IMG/VR virus record: IMGVR_UViG_3300045911_000042
Coordinates: 1 to 24,132 of that record
Direction: 5' to 3' (one strand)
Source of the DNA: a virus
Length of the DNA: 24,132 bases
The notes under the pieces are model-generated. The model was given only the letters and a program-made list of their open reading frames with translations. It searched no databases and was not told the origin of the DNA. The translations under genes were made by a program, and so were the position numbers. Below, piece after piece: positions 16,573 to 23,289 of the stretch. Position 1 is the first letter of the stretch. Each line of letters starts with the position of its first letter.

Positions 16573-17042
16573 TCATTCGCTTTAAAATAATTATTAAATA
16601 TCTCAGCCCTCTCTTTTGGTGGAACATCGCCATATTTTTTATCCTTCTCAATATAACACAATGCAAATAATCTTTGCGGATTTTCCTCTATATCCATACT
16701 TACATCGGTGCTATCTATAAACCTGCCTGCTGTCCATGACTTACTATCTAAGTTTTTCTCAAAATAATAATCTATACCGTTTATGGTTACCGTACTTTTT
16801 GGCTCTTTTGGTATGTAATCAAAATCTTTTATTATTTTTTTATACGCAGTAATGACATCGTCTTTATGTAAACTCATTAAATCCTTCTTTTTTATTTCGG
16901 TAATTTCACTAATTAAGTTAACCATGTCAATAATAGTCAATTCGCCTATTACTATTCCATCCTGCCACTTAAGGTATTTTGCAGCTTGTTTGATAGAATA
17001 ATTATTTATTTTTTTTGGCAATTTTATTTCTAAATATTTCAT
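16443..17042 (-). CDS. Candidate tail assembly chaperone, zero-frame product (gpG-like)
   Basis: 199 aa. It begins MKYLEIKLPKKINNYSIKQA. Its core includes VTINGIDYYFEKNLDSKSWT followed by AGRFIDSTDV, then NPQRLFALCYIE and PKERAEIFNNYF, a pattern I associate with tail assembly chaperones, which hold the tape measure during tail building. Near the 3' end two TTTTTTG heptamers occur in frame, and a second frame without any start codon continues to 16315, matching the lambda G/GT arrangement. Unusually, four genes separate it from the tape measure. The start overlaps the last 41 nt of the upstream glycosyltransferase. Function rests on pattern, frameshift layout and tail context. Confidence 0.6.
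   Translation of the reverse strand: MKYLEIKLPKKINNYSIKQAAKYLKWQDGIVIGELTIIDMVNLISEITEIKKKDLMSLHKDDVITAYKKIIKDFDYIPKEPKSTVTINGIDYYFEKNLDSKSWTAGRFIDSTDVSMDIEENPQRLFALCYIEKDKKYGDVPPKERAEIFNNYFKANDFLDLVGFFLQKYKNIHIGFQILKTAEAKYHAQKAEKIMRRLG
16545..16572 (-). promoter_or_regulatory. Tandem slippery heptamers for -1 ribosomal frameshifting
   Basis: Two copies of T TTT TTG occur in the zero frame, at 16572-16566 (codons GAT TTT TTG) and 16551-16545 (codons TTT TTT TTG within a run of nine T). They are 21 nt apart and sit at the very start of the -1 open frame. I see no strong hairpin or pseudoknot just downstream in this AT-rich stretch. Confidence 0.55.
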
Positions 17043-17697
17043 CTGCTATTTTGTTTTGAATTGATTGGTCTTTATTTCTAAAACTCTCGTAAATTGAAAA
17101 TTCATCAGGCAATAATATAGGTCTAATCCAGCCATGCTCATGTTTCGCACATACTATTTTTTTGTTTTTTTTAGATGCCTCTAAGCTAAAGACTAAATCG
17201 CTCATCAACTTATATTCACTATTGTGTATTATAGGCTTAAAATAATCCGTTTTAAAAGCCGTTACTCCTGTCCCGGCTACATCTATTATAACATCTTCGT
17301 TTACCGCATCTAAACACCTATATGCCTTGTTTCCCGTGTAGTAATTTCTACCCTCCGAAATTATTTCCCTGCCATGATAAGTAACTATACAACCATGTAT
17401 ATTTATTTTTTTTATCGTTTCATCCACATAATTCTTAGGGTAAAGTAAGTCATCGTCAAGAGTAAAATAATAGCAATCTTCTTTTAACTCGCTTAAAAAA
17501 TAGAACTTGCCATTATCGGTTAAGTCATCTCCGAGTTTAAAATTTAGATTCCTGTACTTCCTTAAGAAAGAAGGTGCCTCAACACAATTATTCAAATAAA
17601 TATTTATTTCGTCAAACTGAAAAAATATAGTTTCCAACATTACCTCTAAATGTCCAAATCTACTTCTGTGAGTTGATATGTTGGCCGTTGTTTTCAA
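17002..17697 (-). CDS. Glycosyltransferase, GT-A-like, with DDD motif
   Basis: 231 aa. After an N-terminal STHRSRFGHLEVMLETIFFQ segment, residues 78-87 (FTLDDDLLYP) hold a triple aspartate expected to bind metal and nucleotide sugar. AGTGVTAFKTDYF (141-153) and MSDLVFSLEA (165-174), the latter likely containing the catalytic acid region, follow. The layout is that of GT-A-fold enzymes that move a sugar from a nucleotide donor. No membrane segment is present, so it acts in the cytoplasm. Its start forms an ATGA overlap with the GT25-like gene, so the enzymes are likely made together. Acceptor unknown: virion protein, DNA or host glycan are all possible. Confidence 0.75.
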   Translation of the reverse strand: MKTTANISTHRSRFGHLEVMLETIFFQFDEINIYLNNCVEAPSFLRKYRNLNFKLGDDLTDNGKFYFLSELKEDCYYFTLDDDLLYPKNYVDETIKKINIHGCIVTYHGREIISEGRNYYTGNKAYRCLDAVNEDVIIDVAGTGVTAFKTDYFKPIIHNSEYKLMSDLVFSLEASKKNKKIVCAKHEHGWIRPILLPDEFSIYESFRNKDQSIQNKIADEIFRNKIAKKNK

Positions 17698-18302
17698 AAC
17701 TTTAAAGTGTCTCCTTTCAAAACTACGCTTGTTATATCAGATTGGCTGGTTGCTTGCCACGTCATTGACTTTTTTACTATATAACAATTATTATCTTTCT
17801 GAAATTTAGTAAACAAAACATCAACTTTATTTTTCTCGCTTAGCAAAACATTCAACAACCTATCTATACATGAGTTATTTATTATATAGCTATGAGTGCA
17901 TAATACATTATTTGCTTTATTGAACGGTAAATCAGGCATCTCTATTATTGAATTTTCAAAAGTATATACATTTCCTCCTAAGTAAAGCAAATCGAAATCT
18001 ATATTTTTATTTAATAAATTATAAATATCATCTTTCTTAATTTCATCTGCGAAAATACAGTCATCTTCCAGCACAAGGGTATATCCTATTCTTTCATGTA
18101 TTGAGTTTAAAAGTTTTATATGGCTATCAAGGCATCCATAATGACCTTTCATTAATTGCGAAATATTTATTGATTTATATTTTTCTTTTCCGTTTACTGC
18201 ATCTACGAAAGAATAATCGTCAATCCCTATTTTTTTTAATTCGCAAATAATGCTTCTTCTCCTGTCTTTTCTGTTCTTAAGATTAATTATTTTTGTTTTC
18301 AT
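17694..18302 (-). CDS. Glycosyltransferase family 25-like protein
   Basis: 202 aa. It shows the GT25 series: KIINLKNRKDRR at residues 4-15, FVDAVNGKE (32-40), GHYGCLDSHIKLL (53-65), LVLEDDCIF (76-84) with the acidic motif, DLLYLGG (104-110) and a C-terminal QATSQSDI (183-190). GT25 enzymes build lipooligosaccharide or modify proteins such as collagen, using nucleotide sugars. It is shorter than bacterial LPS GT25 enzymes but no motif is missing. ATGA overlaps on both sides join it to the other two transferases. No signal peptide. Confidence 0.85.
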   Translation of the reverse strand: MKTKIINLKNRKDRRRSIICELKKIGIDDYSFVDAVNGKEKYKSINISQLMKGHYGCLDSHIKLLNSIHERIGYTLVLEDDCIFADEIKKDDIYNLLNKNIDFDLLYLGGNVYTFENSIIEMPDLPFNKANNVLCTHSYIINNSCIDRLLNVLLSEKNKVDVLFTKFQKDNNCYIVKKSMTWQATSQSDITSVVLKGDTLKF

Positions 18303-19009
18303 CTGCTTATGAGTGGGTTTTTACTCCTTAAATTATAGTGCATCTTACTATCATGCGCGCCATGAAAAGCAAGTGAATAGTTAGGAAAAGGCAAGTATAT
18401 GTTTATATCTAATTGATTCATCCTGTTTGTCAGTTGATAACCGACACCGCTGCTTATTTCCTCATTAATAAACCACTCTATAGGTACTGCATCTATCTTG
18501 AATTGTAGTTTTTTTAATGTTTCGTAATTACAGAAAAATCCGCAATCAACATAAAAACACCTTTGGTATTTTTTTTTGTTTATCACTTGGGTGAAAGCAG
18601 ATTTATTATTCCAACACATTGTTCTTCCATCAAATATTATATTGTGAGCGTATGCACTATAATTCAGTTCGCTATGTATTTTAATTATTTTTTTTATTTG
18701 TATATTAGAAAAATCATCAGGTATAAACAAATATAAATCATGTTTTGGCAAGTTTCTGATAATATCAAAAGACTTCCTCCACATCTTATAATGGTTTCTT
18801 TTTCCGTACCTCTCGTTTGTTCTAATGTATTGGCATAGATTAGCATGTTCTTTATAATCGTAGTTTGAGCAATCATCAATAACTATAACAGTATCTACAT
18901 TCCCGTTTAGTTCCAGTAATGTGTTCATTAGCATATTTGGTCTATCGCAGCTTAAAACGACAGCACAGATTCTAGTAGTATTTATATCTTGCGTTTCCTG
19001 ATTTGTCAT
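18299..19009 (-). CDS. Glycosyltransferase, GT2-like
   Basis: 236 aa. Residues 14-29 (ICAVVLSCDRPNMLMN) and 38-49 (VDTVIVIDDCSN) form the nucleotide-binding start of a GT2/GT-A fold. FIPDDF at 95-100 is the DxD-like metal site. FYVDCGFFCNYETLKKL and LAFHGAHDSKMH follow; the last resembles the histidine-rich tails of phage and capsule transferases. It overlaps the large terminase gene by 38 nt and couples to the GT25-like gene by ATGA, so it is expressed with packaging and morphogenesis genes rather than with early genes. Acceptor and sugar cannot be read from the sequence. Confidence 0.75.
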   Translation of the reverse strand: MTNQETQDINTTRICAVVLSCDRPNMLMNTLLELNGNVDTVIVIDDCSNYDYKEHANLCQYIRTNERYGKRNHYKMWRKSFDIIRNLPKHDLYLFIPDDFSNIQIKKIIKIHSELNYSAYAHNIIFDGRTMCWNNKSAFTQVINKKKYQRCFYVDCGFFCNYETLKKLQFKIDAVPIEWFINEEISSGVGYQLTNRMNQLDINIYLPFPNYSLAFHGAHDSKMHYNLRSKNPLISR

Positions 19010-20150
19010 ATTTTAAGAAAAAGTATTTGATTGCATCCATTGCGTGGTCATTCTTTTTAAGCGGCACATTCAAATTATTTCCATTCTTATCCGTTTCCCA
19101 AATGTAATTGTTTTTTTCGTAAATGATGTTTTTGCTTTGCTCTGTGATTAATATTTTTTTTGACTGCACTATTGATATACCGAATACTACAGAGCCTGTT
19201 CCTTTTTCTGTCGCTGTAATTAATAATCCCTTTCTTCTTAAAGCCTCTATAGCTTTCGGCTCTGCGCTATCCGCATAAATATAAACTGAATTATTTATTT
19301 TATTTTTTATTTCTAAAAACAAATCATCATCCGTCAATCCTGTTTTGTATAGTATCTCATCAACAATAAATGCATCGTTGTATTTGTACACCGCAACGAG
19401 CGCCGTAAAAGAATTGCTAAATCCAAAGTCAAGACCATAACCTAATAGCTTTGCTTCGCTTGGTATATTAGTTACCACCTCCCATCCATCATAAACAGTT
19501 CCCATTAACGAGCCTATATTGCCTAAACCATACACTTGCCAAAGGTTTGCGAAATATTTATTTTTTATTTCACCATTATCAAAATACCCGAGTTTATAAT
19601 AGTTCATTATCTCTTTTCTTTCTCTATCACTTAACTGTTCATTATCTTTAAATGTTAGCTGTAAAAAATCACAATCATCGCGAGTTAAAACATGTTCATC
19701 AATAAAAAAGTGTGCATCAGGGTTATAGTCTGCATAAACTATTTGTGCTCTTGTGCTTATCTGTCTATATCCCTCGAATGAAATTTTATTTACTTCATTA
19801 AAATAAGCCACATGACATCTGAATCCTTTACCTGCATCATCCTTATCTAATCCCATGAATTTAATAAACGAGCCGTTTGGAAATCTGTACATAACACCGC
19901 CTATCAGTCTTTGCGGCATAAATATACCTATCTCTCTCATTATGTTTATGAAGTCTTTTATTACTGTTACCCTCATTTTGGTTAACTCATGAGATATGAC
20001 AAATACCTCCCTGTACTCTTTATTCAGGCAATGGTTGATAAGAATTATTAGAATAGATATTGTTTTACCTGCACCCTGCCCACCTCTAACTATCCGTATC
20101 GGTTTCTTTAGCTGTGATATCTTCTTTAGTGCTGTTGTCGCCTGTATCAT
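18972..20150 (-). CDS. terL: Terminase large subunit
   Basis: 392 aa. ATPase domain: Walker A GGQGAGKT (23-30), Walker B HVAYFNEV with E119 as catalytic base, and the coupling-type segment DYNPDAHFF (141-149). Nuclease domain: GLDFGFSNSF with D241, YADSAEPKAIE with D294, and NDHAMDAIKYFF with D368/D372, the RNase H-like metal site. It pumps DNA into the prohead through the portal and cuts the concatemer. A complete protein at the short end of the family's range. It overlaps the small-subunit gene by 65 nt. The portal, usually the next gene, is more than 12 kb downstream. Confidence 0.95.
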   Translation of the reverse strand: MIQATTALKKISQLKKPIRIVRGGQGAGKTISILIILINHCLNKEYREVFVISHELTKMRVTVIKDFINIMREIGIFMPQRLIGGVMYRFPNGSFIKFMGLDKDDAGKGFRCHVAYFNEVNKISFEGYRQISTRAQIVYADYNPDAHFFIDEHVLTRDDCDFLQLTFKDNEQLSDRERKEIMNYYKLGYFDNGEIKNKYFANLWQVYGLGNIGSLMGTVYDGWEVVTNIPSEAKLLGYGLDFGFSNSFTALVAVYKYNDAFIVDEILYKTGLTDDDLFLEIKNKINNSVYIYADSAEPKAIEALRRKGLLITATEKGTGSVVFGISIVQSKKILITEQSKNIIYEKNNYIWETDKNGNNLNVPLKKNDHAMDAIKYFFLKYDKSGNARYKYY

Positions 20151-20547
20151 CTAATGGGTCTATGTTTAAAACTTTGAAAGTTGCACTTGCGTTCACATTA
20201 TCACCTATCGCATTTATTCTGGCAACTAAATTGGGTGCTTTATATTTACCTGTGAGCGTTCCGGAAATTTGGTCGTTCTGCCATTCATTCCTAATATGTG
20301 TAACAATTGGCACGAATTCAGCGTATTTGTTTCTGTAATTATCTATATAATGATTGATTCCATAGCCAAGTTTATTAAAAGCAAATGCCTCAAAACCTTG
20401 TCTCGTAAATGGCTTTCTCACTTTCAATTCAACCACATCCCCTTTTGGAGTAGCCTGTTGAATCAAGTCATAACCTACATTATCTTTATACTCATTCCAA
20501 AGTTCAAGTAATTGTTTCGGGTCTTGCATATATTTTTTCCTTCCCAA
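20086..20547 (-). CDS. terS: Terminase small subunit
   Basis: 153 aa. The N-terminal MQDPKQLLELWNEYKDNV, the RKPFTRQGFEAFAFNKLGYG segment and the central helix with IRNEWQNDQISGTLTGKYKA follow the small-terminase pattern of many Gram-negative phages: a DPExLxELxxEYK start, a P-x-T-x-QGF-E block and a Q..G....Y.AN.VAR end. The acidic tail (DDTGDNSTKEDI) may contact the large subunit. It recognises phage DNA and starts packaging. It lies directly before the large subunit with a 65-nt overlap. Confidence 0.8.
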   Translation of the reverse strand: MGRKKYMQDPKQLLELWNEYKDNVGYDLIQQATPKGDVVELKVRKPFTRQGFEAFAFNKLGYGINHYIDNYRNKYAEFVPIVTHIRNEWQNDQISGTLTGKYKAPNLVARINAIGDNVNASATFKVLNIDPLDDTGDNSTKEDITAKETDTDS

Positions 20548-20551
20548 TTTA

Positions 20552-20785
20552 TTATTTTTTTTTATTTAAGTTATCGTAAAAATTGGATAATCTTACTAGT
20601 GCATCATGTACGCATGATGCGCAATAAAGGTTTATTTTTGAGCCACCAATTTCTAAAAGAGCCTCTTGCAGCAATTGTTTTTCTGTTGAAGATATTTTTA
20701 TCTTATTGCCCGAGAAATAATAATTTCTAAGGGGCAAGAATATTTTCATAAATTTATTTAGGTTAGGATATTTTTGTTTATTCAT
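20552..20785 (-). CDS. Small protein with a CxxC motif, unknown function
   Basis: 77 aa, rich in Lys and Leu, with a C-terminal KINLYCASCVHDALVRLSNF segment containing a C-x-x-C pair and a nearby His, which could bind a metal. Short proteins with this YCxSCVHDAL element occur close to the small terminase in Bacteroidota phages as I know them, without assigned function. It ends 4 nt before the terminase start and overlaps the upstream membrane-protein gene by 8 nt. It could be a DNA- or RNA-binding accessory of packaging, but this is a guess. Confidence 0.6.
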   Translation of the reverse strand: MNKQKYPNLNKFMKIFLPLRNYYFSGNKIKISSTEKQLLQEALLEIGGSKINLYCASCVHDALVRLSNFYDNLNKKK

Positions 20786-21077
20786 ACGTCATTAGTTTAT
20801 CGATTAAAGAAGCTATGAGGAAAGAGGATATGGTGATTGTTATATTGTTATATAAGTTTGTGTTGAAAAGCATAACTATGAATACGTTGCGCATTATCCA
20901 GCATGGGAAGCAGTCAAAATACTTATTATGTATGAAAGTATATTTGTTAGCTTTTTTTATCGAGCGTGTTTTAATAAAATAGAATAATTTCTTTAAATAC
21001 ACATGCGCGGATAGTGTGTAGAAGCTAAAGAAGGTGGCGCTAAAAGTTAGCGCAGTCAAAATCAATAAATCTTTCAT
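20778..21077 (-). CDS. Small membrane protein, unknown function
   Basis: 99 aa from ATG 21077. Residues 2-22 (DLLILTALTFSATFFSFYTL) form one membrane segment. After a basic stretch (KKLFYFIKTRSIKKANK) there is FDCFPCWIMRN with a CxxCW-type motif and a second hydrophobic region (about residues 57-92). Membrane proteins with a CxxCW turn are common in Bacteroidota phages and have no agreed role. It overlaps the sigma-like gene by 38 nt. In-frame codons upstream to 21182 lie inside that gene and are not used here. Superinfection exclusion or lysis timing are possible but unsupported. Confidence 0.55.
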   Translation of the reverse strand: MKDLLILTALTFSATFFSFYTLSAHVYLKKLFYFIKTRSIKKANKYTFIHNKYFDCFPCWIMRNVFIVMLFNTNLYNNITITISSFLIASLIDKLMTYE

Positions 21078-21477
21078 AGAGTATTTTTTTTTGTTTATTA
21101 AATTGGTAGTAAATTTTATTTTTTTTATTTTCGTTAATCTTGCCTGATTTAAGGAAGTCATAAATAAGTTGTTTATCCGCATCAGGCATTTTGGGTAATT
21201 CAGAATCTAAGAATTTTCTAAAGCAATCAGTTGTGCTTGATATATTTGGAGATATTTCGCAGGTGTTTACTCGTTCTTTATGTGATTTATTAAAGGAAGA
21301 ATAATTGTTTCTCCATTCGTTTTTTGCTATTGTTTTAAAATATTTTATTTTTTCCTCATCATTTTTTAGTTTTCTTTCTTTTTGGTTCAGCAAAATCCAT
21401 GAGTGCTGAAAGAGGTCGAGGTGAAGCGATGAGTTATTAGTTAATATTTGGCAGTATTTAATCAATTGCTCGTACAT
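21040..21477 (-). CDS. Sigma-factor-like transcription protein
   Basis: 145 aa. The N-terminal half has the shape of sigma-70 region 2: LHLDLFQHSWILLNQ (residues 18-32) resembles the DLxQExxLxL helix, and KIKYFKTIAKNEWRNNYSSF (43-62) the YxxxIAxNxxxDxxR helix that contacts the -10 element. The C-terminal half (MPDADKQLIYDFLKSGK and the following basic helix) resembles a short region 4. It lies just before the terminase genes, where phages often keep their late-gene regulators. I infer that it may redirect host RNA polymerase to late promoters. Similarity is weak by eye; a plain helical DNA-binding protein is the alternative. Confidence 0.5.
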   Translation of the reverse strand: MYEQLIKYCQILTNNSSLHLDLFQHSWILLNQKERKLKNDEEKIKYFKTIAKNEWRNNYSSFNKSHKERVNTCEISPNISSTTDCFRKFLDSELPKMPDADKQLIYDFLKSGKINENKKNKIYYQFNKQKKILYERFIDFDCANF

Positions 21478-21653
21478 TGATTGAAATAATGGGTTACTGC
21501 TTTTAGTGCAATTTCAGATATTTTTTTTCTTCCGAGTTTCTCTAATACCGGGTAAGGGTAAGAAGTGTGCACCTGAACTTTTTTATTTTCTTGTGATTTT
21601 CTTTTTGCCCCCCTTTTTGATTTAGGAGGTAATGACTGGTTTACTGCTTCCAT
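21462..21653 (-). CDS. Small basic protein, ribbon-helix-helix-like, putative DNA-binding regulator
   Basis: 63 aa from ATG 21653. A basic, disordered N-terminus (PPKSKRGAKRKSQENKK) leads into VQVHTSYPYPVLEKLGRKKI and SEIALKAVTHYF, which reads as a strand followed by two helices, like short CopG/Arc-type DNA binders. The start is chosen because a typical A-rich leader and a TAnnTTTG promoter element precede it; a TTG at 21707 would place the promoter inside the gene. It overlaps the sigma-like gene by 16 nt. Being first after a promoter, it may regulate its own operon. Confidence 0.55.
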   Translation of the reverse strand: MEAVNQSLPPKSKRGAKRKSQENKKVQVHTSYPYPVLEKLGRKKISEIALKAVTHYFNQCTSN

Positions 21654-21680
21654 TATTTTATTATTTAGTTTATTTAAATG

Positions 21681-21708
21681 CAAATATAATAATAATTTTT
21701 GAATCAAA
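21681..21708 (-). promoter_or_regulatory. Putative Bacteroidota-type promoter for the late/regulatory genes
   Basis: On the minus strand TATATTTG (21688-21681) matches the -7 consensus TAnnTTTG, and TTTG (21708-21705) lies 16 nt upstream as a -33 element; known spacing is slightly longer, about 17-23. It lies in one of the few real gaps (21654-21703), about 27 nt before ATG 21653. The match is short and AT-rich sequence makes chance hits possible. Confidence 0.5.
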
Positions 21709-22795
21709 AAATAGATGGTTCTAATTCGTCGTTCAATGATTTGCCGTCTGAATTGAAAAATTTATTTATTAGATCTTCGGAGTTTTTAGGTTCTAATTCT
21801 TTATGTTGATGTATCGTGTTTTTTATTTCGTAAGGTCTTTTAGAATATTTTATTTCTCCAGAGTTGTTTACCCAATAATAATTATTTCTTTTGTAATCCC
21901 AGTATAGTATTGCTTTACCGAGTTTACCTACACCTTTGGGTTTTGATTTTTGAATAAAAAAGTGCAGTTCATTATCTTTGTGCGGTTGTCCGTATTCGTT
22001 ATTTAAAAAAGTTGGTGGGCGATAGCACAATCCCATTTGGAAGCCGCGCCTGTGCCACTCACGACCGCCCGACCATTCGCTTGGCATGGGAACGGGAGTA
22101 TATCTAAGTTTAGTTTCTTTGTCAATAACGGGGGCTATATCTGCCACGTGTGTAATGATAAAATTTACTCTGTTATTTTTTTTTGCATCTCTACGGCATA
22201 TTTTTAATGCACTTGAAATAAAAAAGTCTTGCCTACCGTTGTATTTGTGGCTTTCGTCTATAGCATCATTGAAAGGGTCTAAGTAGGTTGTATCGAAAGA
22301 AATTCCCAATTCATTTTCTATAGAGTTGGCTAAGGAGTAAAATTCGCTTATGGTAAAGTCTGTTATTGATGTGTCTATCTCTTCGGTATCTATGAAATAA
22401 AAGTGCTGTGCGATAAATTGTTCGGCATACATTCTTTCGGATTCGCTCATACAGTAGGTGATAGTTTCTTGTTTAGTGTTTTTTGTTAGGTAGGGCTTGC
22501 CAATAAGTTTATAACACAGTTCAGCTATAAGCTCTGATACGCTACCGCTTTCTCCAGAATAAACTAAATGCTTCCAGCCGTATAGAACGGAAGTGTTTAG
22601 GAGTATCTCTAATCCTAATTCTGTTTTGCCAGAATGTGGACTACCCGCTATGTAGAATGGGTAGCCCTTTTTTAGGGAGCAAATATCGTCTAAGGGTTCA
22701 ATGCCTGTGGATAGACCTTTAACAACGCCATCATATCTAAGTTCTGACAGTTCTTTTATTTTGTCTTCTACGGAAAAATAACTTTTTTTATTCAT
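21704..22795 (-). CDS. DnaB/RecA-like replicative helicase, helicase domain only
   Basis: 363 aa. It starts with a short lead containing KGLSTGIEPLDDI, then Walker A GSPHSGKT (51-58), the H1a-like acid in YSGESGS (E82), Walker B FDTTYLDPFND (D173), H4-like FIITHVAD (H216) and a basic finger region KSKPKGVGKLG (283-293). This is the RecA-type motor of DnaB helicases. The DnaB N-terminal domain is missing, as in many phage helicases. It would unwind DNA as a ring at the phage origin, after loading by the replication protein or its partners. The next gene upstream, a coiled-coil protein, overlaps it by 8 nt and might be a loader or adaptor (inference). Confidence 0.85.
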   Translation of the reverse strand: MNKKSYFSVEDKIKELSELRYDGVVKGLSTGIEPLDDICSLKKGYPFYIAGSPHSGKTELGLEILLNTSVLYGWKHLVYSGESGSVSELIAELCYKLIGKPYLTKNTKQETITYCMSESERMYAEQFIAQHFYFIDTEEIDTSITDFTISEFYSLANSIENELGISFDTTYLDPFNDAIDESHKYNGRQDFFISSALKICRRDAKKNNRVNFIITHVADIAPVIDKETKLRYTPVPMPSEWSGGREWHRRGFQMGLCYRPPTFLNNEYGQPHKDNELHFFIQKSKPKGVGKLGKAILYWDYKRNNYYWVNNSGEIKYSKRPYEIKNTIHQHKELEPKNSEDLINKFFNSDGKSLNDELEPSIF

Positions 22796-23189
22796 AAATA
22801 TTTTTTTTGAGGTTTGTTATTTCTTTTTGTATTTTTTGTAATTCGGATTTAAGCTGGATATTTTCGGAAATTATTTCGTTTGTTGTTTGGATATAAATTT
22901 CTAACTCATTATTTTTTTGAGAGTAAAAAGAGAAAGATTTTAAAAAAAAGTGGTAGCAGTAATTGATTTTTTCAAATTTTTGCTGTAACCTAAGTTTATT
23001 TTCTTCGCTGCCTTTGTAATTTAATAAATCTTTTTTCATGGTTGTTATTAGTTCAGTAAATTCTTGAACATAATCGAGAATATCAACCTCATTTTTTTGT
23101 GATTGGGTAAATTTACTTTTTTTCCATTCAATAAATTTTTTATAATCAAAAATTTTCAAAGTTTTATCAGTGTTTTCTTGCATATTCAA
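22788..23189 (-). CDS. Coiled-coil protein of the replication block, unknown function
   Basis: 133 aa, with a second ATG two codons in (23183). The N-terminal part (IFDYKKFIEWKKSKFTQSQK) is basic and aromatic, the middle is helical, and residues 92-133 form a clear coiled coil (NEIISENIQLKSELQKIQKE). No enzyme motif or membrane segment is seen. Lying between the replication protein and the helicase and overlapping the latter by 8 nt, it may adapt or load the helicase, but nothing in the sequence proves this. Confidence 0.6.
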   Translation of the reverse strand: MNMQENTDKTLKIFDYKKFIEWKKSKFTQSQKNEVDILDYVQEFTELITTMKKDLLNYKGSEENKLRLQQKFEKINYCYHFFLKSFSFYSQKNNELEIYIQTTNEIISENIQLKSELQKIQKEITNLKKNIYE

Positions 23190-23289
23190 AATTTAGGTAT
23201 TTATATCAATTTTAACGAACTTTATTTTTGTCTTGGGTGTATGTACTAAAAAGAAAAGATAATGCACCACGTTTTATTAAATAGTGTTT

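Noticed and set aside
18694-18879. 61-aa minus-strand frame inside the GT2-like gene
   Set aside because: It lies wholly within a well-supported transferase in another frame, with no start context or independent signal.
23190-23289. Promoter in the 100-nt gap between the replication protein and the coiled-coil gene
   Set aside because: The nearest match (AAATTTTG) misses the TAnnTTTG consensus and lies directly at the start codon; no hairpin with T-run is seen either, so I record only an AT-rich spacer.
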